From assembly GCA_012845835.1 (NCBI GenBank), contig JABAKD010000012.1:124001-188000 (forward strand): DNA of 64,000 nt, in the 5' to 3' direction. Shown here one piece after another: positions 1 to 10,106 of this stretch. Numbering within the stretch: position 1 is the first letter of the stretch; the number at the start of each line of letters is the position of its first letter. Below the pieces are notes generated by a model. The model searched no databases. It saw nothing but the letters and a program-made list of their open reading frames with translations, and had not been told where the DNA came from. Position numbers and translations under genes: made by a program. The DNA comes from Undaria pinnatifida (taxonomy: Eukaryota > Sar > Phaeophyceae > Laminariales > Alariaceae).

Positions 1-256
1 TGATATCGTACGGGCCGTCTACGACAACGGGCGGTCCGTCTACGATGGAAAGGCCCCTGGCTCAATTAGCTAGGCTCAATAGGATGGCTAAAGAATCACG
101 GAAGAATTCCACGAGACTGGCAGAAATACAAATCGAAATGCTGATACGCCGTGTACCATGCAGAGCTGCCCGCCTACGCGCACTCTGGCTTTCGCTCGTC
201 CCCGTAGACCTCTCTTTCATCGAAGCGCACAACAAGAAGCAATAATATTTAATAAG

Positions 257-517
257 ATGTCGAAAGTAGGAAGCAACGACAACAACGACGGCGTCGGCGG
301 CGGTGGCGGCCGCGGCAGCGAGCAAGAAATGGCATTGACGGTGAGCGAAAGGGGTGTTTTGTCTCTGGCTGTACGAGAATAAATTGTTGTATTAGGCACC
401 AGTACGTACTGCTGTAGACTAGACTAGTGCGGTTTGTTTTATCGTCAACAGGTCACACTCGGCGTGTCCGAGTATTGGCTGTATAATTCATACCGAGTAG
501 GTACGAATGCTGCATGA
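257..517 (+). pseudogene. Small two-exon candidate gene, frameshifted in copy 1
   Basis: An ATG at 257 opens a 28-codon exon (MSKVGSNDNNDG then a glycine run) that ends at 340 on a good donor, gtgagc. After a 111-nt intron the acceptor atcgtcaacag (ending 451) resumes the frame at 452 with VTLGVSEYWLYNSY. In copy 1 one t is missing near 511 relative to copies 2 and 3, so the frame stops at 515-517 instead of running on to a 54-residue second exon. The frame is open upstream to an ATG at 158, and a separate 66-codon ORF (ATG 45, stop at 243-245, beginning MERPLAQLARL) overlaps in another frame in all three copies. The splice sites are convincing as signals; the product is not one I recognise, and which ATG is used is a guess. 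Confidence 0.35.
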
Positions 518-2301
518 GAAGAGCCGTCGACGAGAGGTGCCCGCTGCTGGATATTTCGTCACCTCCTCCTCATAGTAGCAACCTCTGTGATAGCACTACT
601 GTTCACCTTGCTTGAGATGGCTGGACCAGATTTAGACGGTATCATGGATGTCAGAGCTGCAGTAGTACTCGAAGGCCGGGGAGATAACGCAAACCAGGTA
701 ACACGCAACAACGACACACACACCCCGCTGAAATCTTTCAGGGCCGATCTTCTCGAAACGAGCGTGGGCATACACCACGGAAATGGTGGCTTTCGAATTT
801 CCTCGTCAAGCTCGTTCCATGCACGTGTTTCTCTGACTTTGTTGGTGATGTCCATGTTGTTGGGAAAGTCAGCTTCGAACATCGTCCGAAGCTGTGTGCT
901 TTGTTGCGTGTCATACTGTGTGATACCCATCTCACTCGCACCGTTCTCGCGATGTTTGTTTGGCGTGGCAACGTAGTAATACTCGTATAGCATACCGGCG
1001 CGAAGTTGTCCATGCTCCTCACCCGCCGTGTTGGTTTGATGCTGGGACGAGATTTTGCACGGCTGGCATCACAGAGCTCCAGCAAACAAGCAAAGCATAC
1101 GAGACCGGCGAGCTACATACCCGTCTCACGCACTGCTCGCGAAGTTATTAGTCTATTAATGGTGTCGTGATACTGCAGTAATCATAGATAATCCGAATTG
1201 CTACCGTCCTACAGTATCGCCGCTCGCTGTGTTCTCCTGAATTTATCGCGCAAGTCGTGTTCGTTTGTTGACCATGCGCAGCTGATGATGCGAGTAATAA
1301 TGATGTAATTGTCCTCCTTGCCTTATCCCGGAGTTAGTTCCCGCGCGCGGACAGAGAACTTCCGAACCCCGTCTGTCACCTATGACAGCACGATAGCCCG
1401 CCTCTCGGCCCACTCGGTTCACCCGATGTGTTTTCCATTGAGAAACGACCGCTAGGTACGTAGTCAGCCGTAGATTCAGAATTGATTCTAGCTGCCAATG
1501 GTTCGACCATGATTCGCAAGGGTTATGTAGTCTACTCATTCGTGCACGACGAGTCGGGTGACCGACAGAACACACACAACAAGCACATATGCTACGACGT
1601 GCATACCGGGTCAATACGGCTGTTTCGCAATCCATCCGGAAAATATCTGATCTAGATCGAAAAGCGGTAGGTGTCCGTTTATGAAACACCAAACAAATCA
1701 TCAGTTTTGATTTCTTCCGCTAGATATTTTCATATCATAGGTCGATGCTCATGTTGGTAAGCCGCGTGATTCGTCGATCGTGGGTTTCCTACATTCCGCG
1801 TTGTGAGGATATACCGGACGCAGATAGTGTAGGTCGGTGTTGACGTGATACCTCCTCCTTGTTCCCACCTCTGGATGCTATATATTTGCCAGAGGTTCAC
1901 CACTGTTTTCTCCCCGATTCTGTCTATATCTTTGCACGTTTTGCCCAGATCCATATCTTCCCAATGTTCGTGTCAGAGAGGTTCAACCCTTTATTTTTCA
2001 TTCCATCTTTACATTGGGAATTATTCTCCTGCTCGATCCTTCGTCATACTCAGATCCACCGGATCAGATTTCAATAGCAAGCACCACCCCCCCTGGGGTG
2101 CTTGCCCTCATTTTTATCGCGAGATGGGTTCAACAGTTTCATCCCTCTTCGACCCGCATCGAATTGTGCATAACACACGCTTGGCACTTTGTATCTGCCG
2201 CCAATTATCGGAAAAAAAAATCTTTTGGGGGACAAGCACTCGCGAAATAGAGAGCACCGGGGATGCTGACCTGAAGATATAAATATATATATGGTGACCT
2301 G

Positions 2302-2679
2302 ATGCCCTCTAACATCTCAACAGCGCGTAGTCTAATTGTATACCGATTACAAAGTCGTTTCAGTGAGGGGACCGTCGACGGTTTGTTTGCCCGATTTCAA
2401 GACAAACCCTACTCCCCTAAAATCGGCCGAGCCCCATCCCCCCCGCCCCCAATCCCCACCCCTGCACTCACCCCGCCCCGCGTCCCACCCCCACCTCCTT
2501 TCCAATGGATTATTAACGTGCAATCTATTGAGTCTGGGAAGCTTGAACACGTTCTGCACACAAGTGTCACAGATCTAGAAATCTCACAAGTGAGTGTGAG
2601 AACTCGTACCGATCAAGGACCCTCCGAAACGAGGCTAACAAAGCGCCAGAAGAATGACACTGAATGGATTACCAAATAG
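2302..2679 (+). CDS. Conserved 125-aa proline-rich ORF, copy 1
   Basis: An ATG-led frame of 125 codons is open at the same place in all three copies. Residues about 45-72 are a proline-rich tract (SPPPPIP, PPPPPFQW). The part after it, beginning FQWIINVQSIESGKLEH, is more balanced in composition. A strong donor-like gtgagt lies inside the frame right after the codons for LEISQ (about 2588-2590), and a branch-like attaac followed by an AG lies about 60-90 bases upstream of it. So the real unit may be a short exon, SGKLEHVLHTS to LEISQ, rather than the whole ORF. Between copies 1 and 2 I count about eight amino-acid-changing and five silent differences, which is only weak support for coding. 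No family recognised. Confidence 0.3.
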   Translation: MPSNISTARSLIVYRLQSRFSEGTVDGLFARFQDKPYSPKIGRAPSPPPPIPTPALTPPRVPPPPPFQWIINVQSIESGKLEHVLHTSVTDLEISQVSVRTRTDQGPSETRLTKRQKNDTEWITK

Positions 2680-4611
2680 TTGAGACTGACAATTGAACAA
2701 ATGTAAACACTACCTGATATTCATTCTCACCAGGAGTGAGAAAGTGTACTACTTAACGGTTAATGACACTGACAAACGTAACGAGTCTTAGAGTTGGGAT
2801 TGATGAAGAAAACAAACCTCAGCAACGACGTTGAGAACTGATGCGTGAGACCAATTCTGTCATCCCAATCGCTTACTATTGGGTCGTATACGCACACCGT
2901 ATAATTTTGTTAAATTCCATAAATGCTTTCTGTGCGTTCTTTATGCTTGTAACAGCTGCTTTGTAACACCTGGCGCTGTCCTGTATTATGTCAGTGGCAA
3001 CTCAATGTCTTGATCCTAATGAAACCCTTAGCACATACGAAACAATTCCCAGGTAGGTACTATATACATGTTTGGAATATCCTTGATCCTGCGTAAGATG
3101 ATATCGAAACATGATGAGTCAAACAAACGACACAGGCAGGTAATAGCTCGACCGGAGCATGGGTGCAAGCAAATGCCGGCACCCATGCGGAGCTCAATTG
3201 TAACTTTGGTTTCACCCTCGTTTGGAAAATCTTTGTCCCAGGATTTTTGGGAGCGAATCACTTGCAATTAGTGTGAGATTTGTCTCGTAGTCGCAGAAGG
3301 GGGCGCCTACTGCGTAAACTGTAAACCGTCGCCGTTGCTGCCGCTCGCCGTTGGTGGTCCACCTAGAGGCCACCCCAACCCTTTACAACTTTCTACAACT
3401 ATTCTTGCGCCAAAGTTTTTGTCATAGTTATTGTCAGTACAGCGGAAATAGTTCAACCATAAAATAAGAGCAAGTCTATTGGGCCGAAACGGCAACCAAT
3501 CAACCGGTTATCAGATCGAAAAATCAAAATTAAATATACCGCTGCCCGCTGCTCCCTGTTCCAACTCGACCCGCAAAGCTCCCGTGCGTATATGTGACAC
3601 CGTACGATAAGAAAGAAAGATATTGTAGAAAATCTCCGCTTGCTGTTCTTCTCACAAGTCATCGCGAGACATTCGTTTGCTTGTCTGTCGTCTTCTTTTT
3701 ACATATGACCGCGCGGAGTTGATTATTTCGACGGTGAATCGATGCTCCGTTTCCCTCTACCGCTTCCCCTCCCACGCGCGATGCACCGTGTATAGATAGA
3801 CCCATACGTCGGTGATGACTCACCCCCCGTAGATGCCATCAGGGTCGACGTTTTCGTTTAGAAGATAAGCAACTAATTTTTTCTGCCAAACAATTGGTCG
3901 GAGCAAGCACTCTGTTTGTGTGTTGCTGTTGTTCTCGCACTACTGACTGGCATAATCAGATCCGTGGTCACAGGACAGGCTCCAGTAACTCTTGAATGGA
4001 AGGATATCCCAGGGAATATAAAATATAACAAACCCAAAGTGATACACGTATATATCATAGCTGAAGAAAGTCATGCATGCGCCAAAAAATGTAAAAAATG
4101 AAGTCAGAAGTCAGCGTAAACGCATATGCCATGCTCATACTGGTGCATACATACGTTTCAAGCTTCGCAGCTAAACCCGGCTGCACCGGGTGCCACCCAG
4201 GAAACCAAACCAATGCACCAATCCGAGGAAAACGCAACAACAACACATTAACAACAAGGAAGAAAGAAAAGAAAACCGAGAGAAATGGAAAACGAAGCAA
4301 GGAAAATTATACGTACGTAATATGTGACGTAATCTCGCCAGCAGGGGGAGTGTAGCGAGAAAAGGCAAGCTCCCCAGCGCTACGAAGCAAAACACAATAA
4401 TTTCGCCTCCGATGTGAGGAAAACGAAACGGTAAGAAGAACACCTATTGCGTACTGCTTGCATATCGTATCACAGCACATGATTTACACACGGAAACGAT
4501 AACCGCGACCAAAACCGTTGCCCCCATATGCTGTTCGCTGTTATGGTCGTGTCCCTCTCACACCCTTTCTGCGCTACGGTATAATTTGACACGGGCTTCA
4601 ACCGCACGCAG
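2680..4611. other. No firm gene; intergenic or intronic sequence (copy 1)
   Basis: I see no exon I can defend here. Landmarks are a 10-bp inverted repeat around a 12-nt loop at 3157-3188 (gcatgggtgc facing gcacccatgc), inside a stretch of about 180 bases unusually well conserved between copies. A short ATG-led frame at 3916-4101 has a hydrophobic start (MCVAVVLALLTG) and is interrupted in copies 2 and 3. Equivalent regions are 23171-25111 and 45166-47106. Confidence 0.5.
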
Positions 4612-7600
4612 CCGCAGCCGCAGAAGAAACAGCACCAGGGCTCTTCCGACACCGACCACAGCAAGGTCATTTTCGACATCTCCAGAGACGCCGTGGAGAA
4701 GCTGATGCTTTATCATCAACACTCTTTCGCCAAGGCGATGGCAGGCCTTGATGAGGCCTTGAACATGCATGTGGAATTCTTTGCGAAGCACTTGGTATTC
4801 CCCATGCAATCGCCCATCCTGTTCAGAAAGCAGGACATGAGGAGGCAGATCAGGGCCGCCCTCGCCGATGCGGCCAAGGATGTTCCTCGGGAAATAGAGA
4901 GGTTCACCAAGGCGTGGTCCATCCGGGACAAGCCGGGGATGTCGGTCGACGACGCCTGGGAGCTGGCCAACACGCATTCCGTCGAGAGCAAACTGGGAGG
5001 AGTGGTCGTCCGCTACGTTGTGCATGACAACAAGGACAGTGTGGCTCAGCAGGTGCGCGTGCATGAATGTGCTGTGCTGTGTGTCGGTTGCGTTTTGATT
5101 TGGTTCCCATGGTTGCAGTCGATCATCGTCATGTCCTACTTGTACGCAAATGCCGGTATGTCTTGTGAGACAGTTGCAGTCCCATCCCACGGACACAGTA
5201 TAGACCTATGGTACCATCCCGTCCTACCCAGCCAATTGTTTGTTTCCACACTCTCCCGGCCCGTTCCGTTTTCAAGTTTCCCCCTACAATATAAGCCAAA
5301 CGTTTCTGATCTTCTGACCGACTGAGCTCGACAAGAGTAGAGCTACCGGTTGGGACGATAACTGCACCAGTACTTTGGTTTTTAAGACCAGCGCATACAA
5401 ATGATGGTCTGGTTGCGCGAGCGAAATGTCTTTGAGGTCATGGTTCCGGTGGTGATGGATGATGGATGATGGATAATGTTGACGTTGAGTTCCCCATGTT
5501 AGGAGCTCAGACAAAATCTTAGAATCTGCTCCCCTCTTTTATGTGGGGTGACTCCCATGCACTATGTATGGCACTCCCCAAGCGCATGCAACAAGCCGCC
5601 GACCTCCACGGTCTGCCCGGAACCGGGTGCAACGATAACTCGAACAGGCACAAACGGTGAGTTAGTAAGGTAGCCAGTGAATGACTAATGAGTGGCTGAA
5701 AGATTGAGCTATGAGCAGTGAGTGAGAGGGTGGAGCGTATACATATGCTGTTGCACTACACCCTCTCACTCTCCAACTCGACCCTTTAGCCACTCATAAC
5801 TCATCCACCGGCTAGCTCACCAATTCACCGTTTGGGCCTGTTCGAGTTATCTTTGCATCCGGTGCCAGGCTGACCGTGGAGGTCGGCCTATTGCACCGGT
5901 ATGAGGAGTGGCACGGCGCGCGGTGGTGTTGCGACGGTGTAAAGAAGCGTAAGCAAGTGGTGCAGTGTAAAACTATCATTAGCCTTGTTTTGGAGATGAA
6001 CTGCTGAACATCTCCCCATCGCGCAGGGCTGCATGTACCTGGTACATGCAGTTACACGGTGTTCGTGCCACAACACAACAACACCCACCTTTCCGGCTCT
6101 CCGTTTGAATCGCTCCCACCGCCCTCCCTCCCTCCCTCCCTCGTCTGCTCCGACTGTATTCCGACATCTCAGGCGGCAGGCAACACCACCGAGCTTCCGC
6201 TTCCGACCAGTACCATTCTCCGGCAAGACAAGTCCGATGACACCATCGTCGCCACGCCGCCGATACCCGGCAGCCAGACCGACACACCGGCGGCGAACCC
6301 AGCACCTCCGTCGTCTAGCGGCCTGGTCGAGAAGACCGGCATCGCTGAAGAGCTCGTCGCGGATGCTCTTCTTGGCAGAAACGACCCCAACTGTTCGAGT
6401 CCTTCTAAGCCCCCGCCTCTTTGCTTGTCGGACCAAGAGGGGTCCGAGCCACTGCCCACACCGCCGCTTTCACCGCCGCCGGCTTCTGCGTCCAAGGACC
6501 AACTTCCATCGCCCACTGAGCCGACCCCGCTAGTGCTGCTGCCGCCTTTAATTGTCGATGAGGTCGTGGTGAGTGGCTCCATGGGCAGTAAAAATGACGG
6601 CGATGACTCCTGCGGTGGCGACTCCTCCGCGTCCTACAAGCCTCTGCCCCTTTCCTCTTCAAGCGAAGAGGGGTCCCCGACACCGTCCACGCCGCCGTCC
6701 TCGTCGACATCGGCCTCTTCCATGGACGAGCCTCCGCAATCACCGGATATCGAACCGCCGTCGCTCGCACTGCCATCGTCTACACAGCCCACAGCGCAGC
6801 CGCTAGTACGACCGCCGCCGCCACCGCCAGCGAGCACCTTCTCGGCCAACCCGCTGGGAGGCATGTTCTCCCCCCCCTTGGACCAGCCCCGAGTCATTGC
6901 CGTCGCCACCGACATCCTCTGCTCGAAGAGGGTGATGAACGACCGCAAGAAGGCCGTGAGAGTGTTGGCGAAGCTGGAAAGTGGGTGCATTTGCGGCGAG
7001 GACATGGAGTGGATTGTAAGGGGGATGAAGACTCTCAAGGCAAAGAGAGAACTCAAGCAGCGGCACGGCGGGCTGGTCTTCGCGGGGCCTCAATATGGGG
7101 CTCCACTGTACAAGACGGGTAACGGGATTCGCCGCTTGCTGCGTGGGGTGAGTTTGAGTGCCGTACGGACATACGGTCGTTACGAATGCATTGTGTTCAT
7201 AAAAAGCATGCCATACTCTATGGTCAGGACTCGGCATACTTCAGCAGTAGCTAGACCTGAGTATCTGTTTTTTGCCCTCTCCCATCGTTTGCGACATTTT
7301 TGGCGGTGGTCGTCTGTGGGCTACAGGGTTTACGACGAAGCTATGCATGGTGTAGTTTTAGCGCTTTTCATTATCGTGTTTTGATAGAACGTGGACATTG
7401 CTGTATGAGCTATTGGAGTAACAACCGTTTTCTCCATCCCCTTGGCACAACTAGACACAGCTAGTGTTGGCAATCAACAACAACAAGCAGCAGTTTATTT
7501 ATTTTGATTATAACCAGGCAAAGCCGTGAAGGCCGTTGATTTGATTACGTTACGCTGTTGTTTCTAATCATGACCAATCAAAGTTCATGAAGGCCTCGAT

Positions 7601-8320
7601 GAATTTCGTTTTTTTAGTTGCCTGGTTTTCGATATTCAGTATCCAGCGGACGGGCGAAGTTTAACTCGTTTGTTACTGCTGTTTACATATATGAACATAT
7701 ACATGTTTAACTCAAATACCATGTGATTTGGTATAGAAACGGGGGATGCGGTTCTAAACAGGTGCGGTCCTTCCCTACTGATTGGGGGGGAAACTACTTG
7801 GGAATAGTGTGGGTTCATTTGCCCAGTGGCGAAAAGGTTATGCTTACCGCACTATGATGAAGTTGTAGTCGGGCGTTCAGTTTTAACTCGTTTGGTCGAA
7901 GATTTAGTGCCCTCTCGAATGGTACACTTGCCGTTTATCCCACCACCCTACGATACGACTTCACCATGATCATAATCAGTCCTTACCGTTCTAAGCGCGC
8001 ACCACAACAAATCGGCCCTTCGTTTGTTTCCCGTGTGATTCTTGTCGTATCCACCAAACTGAATATTCCAGGTGGCTAAAAAGCATGCAGGTGGGACAAA
8101 GTTCGTGGTTTGCGTCTCCTCCAGCTCGGGAAAAGCTTCCAACAACGCGAAGATGATCACCGGCATCATCTCGCCTTCATCATCGGACGAACCAGCACCC
8201 GCATCAGACACGGCCAGCGGCGAACCGGTGATGGACGGCGATGTTCCCGGACTCGAAGACTGGTCCAAAATCCGCGGCAACCTCGACGACGGGTGTCGGC
8301 TATGGGCGTGGGTCTACTAG
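4612..8320 (+). CDS. Main gene, copy 1: three exons, Ser/Pro-rich protein of unknown family (open)
   Basis: Proposed exons are 4612-5052, 6173-7147 and 8072-8320, all joined in phase 0. Donors are gtgcgc and gtgagt; acceptors are gcacgcag, a long CT tract ending acatctcag, and attccag; the stop is TAG at 8318-8320. The 554 visible residues read as follows. Residues 1-147 are likely helical (LMLYHQHSFAKAM, KQDMRRQIRAAL). Residues 148-370 are Ser/Pro-rich with an internal duplication and a PPPPPP run. The rest is a conserved basic region (NDRKKAVRVLAKLES, LKAKRELKQRHGG) ending in LWAWVY. Exon 3 is identical in copies 1 and 2 while the introns differ by several percent. In exon 1 I count five silent and four replacing changes. 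A TAA at 4582-4584 excludes simple upstream read-through here, so 5' exons are probably missing from this model. Function unknown. Confidence 0.6.
5587..5895. mobile_element. 309-bp fold-back element in first intron, copy 1
   Basis: The two halves are inverted copies of each other for roughly 140 bases each. The left half starts tgcaacaagccgccgacctc and the right half ends gaggtcggcctattgca; inside, cgataactcgaacaggc faces gcctgttcgagttatct. Mismatches are scattered through the arms and the centre is a short unpaired spacer around tatacatatgctg. Nothing inside could encode a protein, so it is a non-autonomous fold-back or MITE-type element. It sits in the intron between the first two recognised exons of the main gene. 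Target duplication is not clear. Confidence 0.8.
6122..6141 (+). repeat. (CCCT)5 tract upstream of a 3' splice site
   Basis: Five CCCT repeats form the pyrimidine tract about 30 bases before the acceptor acatctcag (AG at 6171-6172). Copy 2 has five repeats (26613-26632) and copy 3 six (48608-48631). In copies 1 and 2 no in-frame ATG lies upstream of the tract, which favours this being intron rather than the start of a coding exon. Confidence 0.8.
7148..8071 (+). other. Second intron of the main gene (copy 1)
   Basis: The intron runs from the gtgagt donor to the acceptor gaatattccag. It is AT-richer than the flanking exons and differs clearly between copies 1 and 2 by substitutions and small indels, in contrast to the unchanged exon that follows. 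I see no gene or element in it. Equivalents are 27651-28574 and 49653-50581. Confidence 0.6.
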
Positions 8321-8348
8321 GGATGATTTGTCCGCCCTACGGTCTGTT

Positions 8349-8432
8349 GGTCGGTCGGTCGGTCGGTCGGTCGGTCGGTCGGTCGGTCGGTCGGTCGGTC
8401 GGTCGGTCGGTCGGTCGTTCGGTCGGTCGGTC
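8349..8432. repeat. (GGTC)21 microsatellite, expanded in copy 1
   Basis: Twenty-one 4-base repeats with one interruption (gttc at 8415-8418) begin 28 bases after the stop of the main gene, so they probably lie in its 3' untranslated region. Copies 2 and 3 have only about five to seven repeats at the same site. Confidence 0.95.
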
Positions 8433-8845
8433 GATCGACGAGTAGAGTCGTACACTACACTGAACAGACGGACTGGTTCGCACTCGATCTTTGAGACTAG
8501 GCTCTGTGCAGTAGTAATTGTCACAGAAACAATGACCGCGATTAAGAGGAGGGAGGGAATTTCATCTGTTCTATCAGTAAGCGTTTCCGATGTGTATCAT
8601 TTAGGGTGTCAGTTTGTATGGGGCCTGCCGTTTTCTGCGGCGAGGAAGTCGAACTGCAGTAATGCACCGGTACATTGTATGGTTGGGATGAGATGGTGTT
8701 GGTGGATTTGTTTGAAGGGACTAGTGTGATTGGTGGAAATACCCTGGTCGACTGGTGTTGTCATCCGTGGATACCACGAGTATTCTCTATGATGATATGC
8801 TGGTGTTAGGGGTGGACTGTCGAGCTCCAGAACTACCAGGTACAT

Positions 8846-8893
8846 TGGGTCGGGTTGGGTTGGATTAGGTTGGGATGGTGTTGGGGTGGGTTG
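8846..8893 (+). other. G/T-rich stretch with G-runs
   Basis: Runs of gggt, gggtt and ggtt follow each other (gggtcgggttgggttgg and onward), giving several closely spaced GGG tracts. It could form a G-quadruplex on the plus strand, and superficially resembles degenerate telomere-type repeats. Copies 2 and 3 have it at about 29286-29340 and 51300-51350. Confidence 0.5.
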
Positions 8894-9642
8894 GTGTGCG
8901 GCAGCATGTGGGTGGATATATTGGGAGGTGGCGGGTAGGCCGACAAGGTAGTGACACGACGAGCAGAGCTTTGCCGGGGTTTGGTTGGTTTGCGCCGGAC
9001 GAGCGTTTTGATAAAGTACGAGGTAGTACCTGGTAAAACGTAGTACCGGTAAATAGGCTAACATAACGTTCATAGCTTCCAGATGCGACTTCGTCTTGGG
9101 TTTTGCTCTTCATACCGGCTATGAAGATTGGGATTCTGAGCCTGACGTTGTCGGAGGCTAAACATGAGATAACATGGCGACATCTGATATAATGATAAGC
9201 GATGATGCCTCCTGGTTTACAGTATTATGACAAAGCCTTTTGCGTCGTTGTATTTTTTTTGAATTTTTCATCCTCCAGCGGATGGGGCAAAACAAAAATG
9301 CTTAAGTTCACCACACTTCCGACATATGTTCGTACATGTCGCGTGTCGATGTACCTCAATTGCATATTCTCAATCCAGCTGGTTAGCTGGCGTGTCCTTC
9401 GTTTCCCGTTATGGCGATAGCGCGAACTGTCCCTACCGGCTGTCCCCGTTACTACTCCAACAGCGCAGGGCTGGCTGCCGTTATGTACGGATGCAGGAGT
9501 ATGCCCATCCGACCTGACCCCTGGGGTTCAGGTGCGGTGGAGATTGCAACCCGGGACGGCATCATTCTGGGTAGCGTGGGACTTGCGCAAGCTCACCCAC
9601 TAACGAAACCCCAGGCTATTAGAAACGGTCTTCTCTACCCAT

Positions 9643-9957
9643 TTGGGCGTTGTTTCGTCGTTGTCATTGTCGGCTTTTTCCGCAACCCAATCCGTCCAAT
9701 ATGAGGATATACCCTATGAAGATATACACTATGCTGATGATGATGACGATGACAATGCTGACGACAGTGGTGATGACAGTCAGGTATCAGATGGAGAAGG
9801 CGACGACAACGACGATCTGATGACCAACGATGATGGTCATGCAAATGCAGCGCGTGTACATCTTCTCGTAGACTGCACATCATATGGAATGCAACGTTCA
9901 TACTCCGACACTCGTAACAGCTTTAGTTACTCACAAAAAATTACGCTATTAACATGA
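9643..9957 (+). pseudogene. Remnant of the acidic ORF, copy 1
   Basis: The acidic part (QYEDIPYEDIHYAD to TSYGMQRSYS) is kept. The N-terminal half is shifted by a loss of about 29 bases around 9630, bounded by gtct, and by other indels. There is no ATG before the acidic tract in this frame. The 3' end is changed by the 293-base difference at 9919, which appends SFSYSQKITLLT in place of NITF. Confidence 0.35.
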
Positions 9958-10106
9958 TACGATTTTACCTCTTGAGTGACCGCTCCGTCAAATTAAACCA
10001 GTAGTCTACATAAAGGCTAAAATATATCCTTCGACGCGACCAAAATGACCAGTCTCATAAAATTTATAGTTACAGATGCTGCAAGTGTGCTTGAGATCCC
10101 CTGGGC

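Noticed and set aside
559..993. 144-codon minus-strand frame with a protein-like stretch (TQLRTMFEADFPNNMDITN)
   Set aside because: It is open only in copy 1; a 4-base difference breaks it in copies 2 and 3. It overlaps plus-strand splice signals, and nothing identifies it. It may be an old exon but I cannot support it.
1243..1701. 152-codon minus-strand ORF, also open in copy 2 (21731-22180)
   Set aside because: Cys/Arg-rich composition without any motif, no conservation pattern favouring coding, broken in copy 3. An ORF of this length is expected by chance in 64 kb of about 50% GC.
5888..6436. 182-codon minus-strand ORF, Arg-rich
   Set aside because: It is the antisense shadow of the Ser/Pro-rich exon; its composition follows from the repetitive CCG/TCG codons of the plus strand.
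8349..8432. Coding Arg-Ser-Val-Gly repeat (GRSVGRSVG)
   Set aside because: It lies after the stop of the main gene and is simply the translation of a 4-base repeat; the frame changes with every copy.
8846..8893. Interstitial telomere repeat
   Set aside because: The TTGGG-like phrases are degenerate and short, with no regular period.
8609..9073. 154-168 codon minus-strand ORF in copies 1 and 2
   Set aside because: Differences between copies are mostly amino-acid-changing, the middle is a simple PTPTPSQPNPTQP translation of a G/T-rich stretch, and copy 3 is broken.
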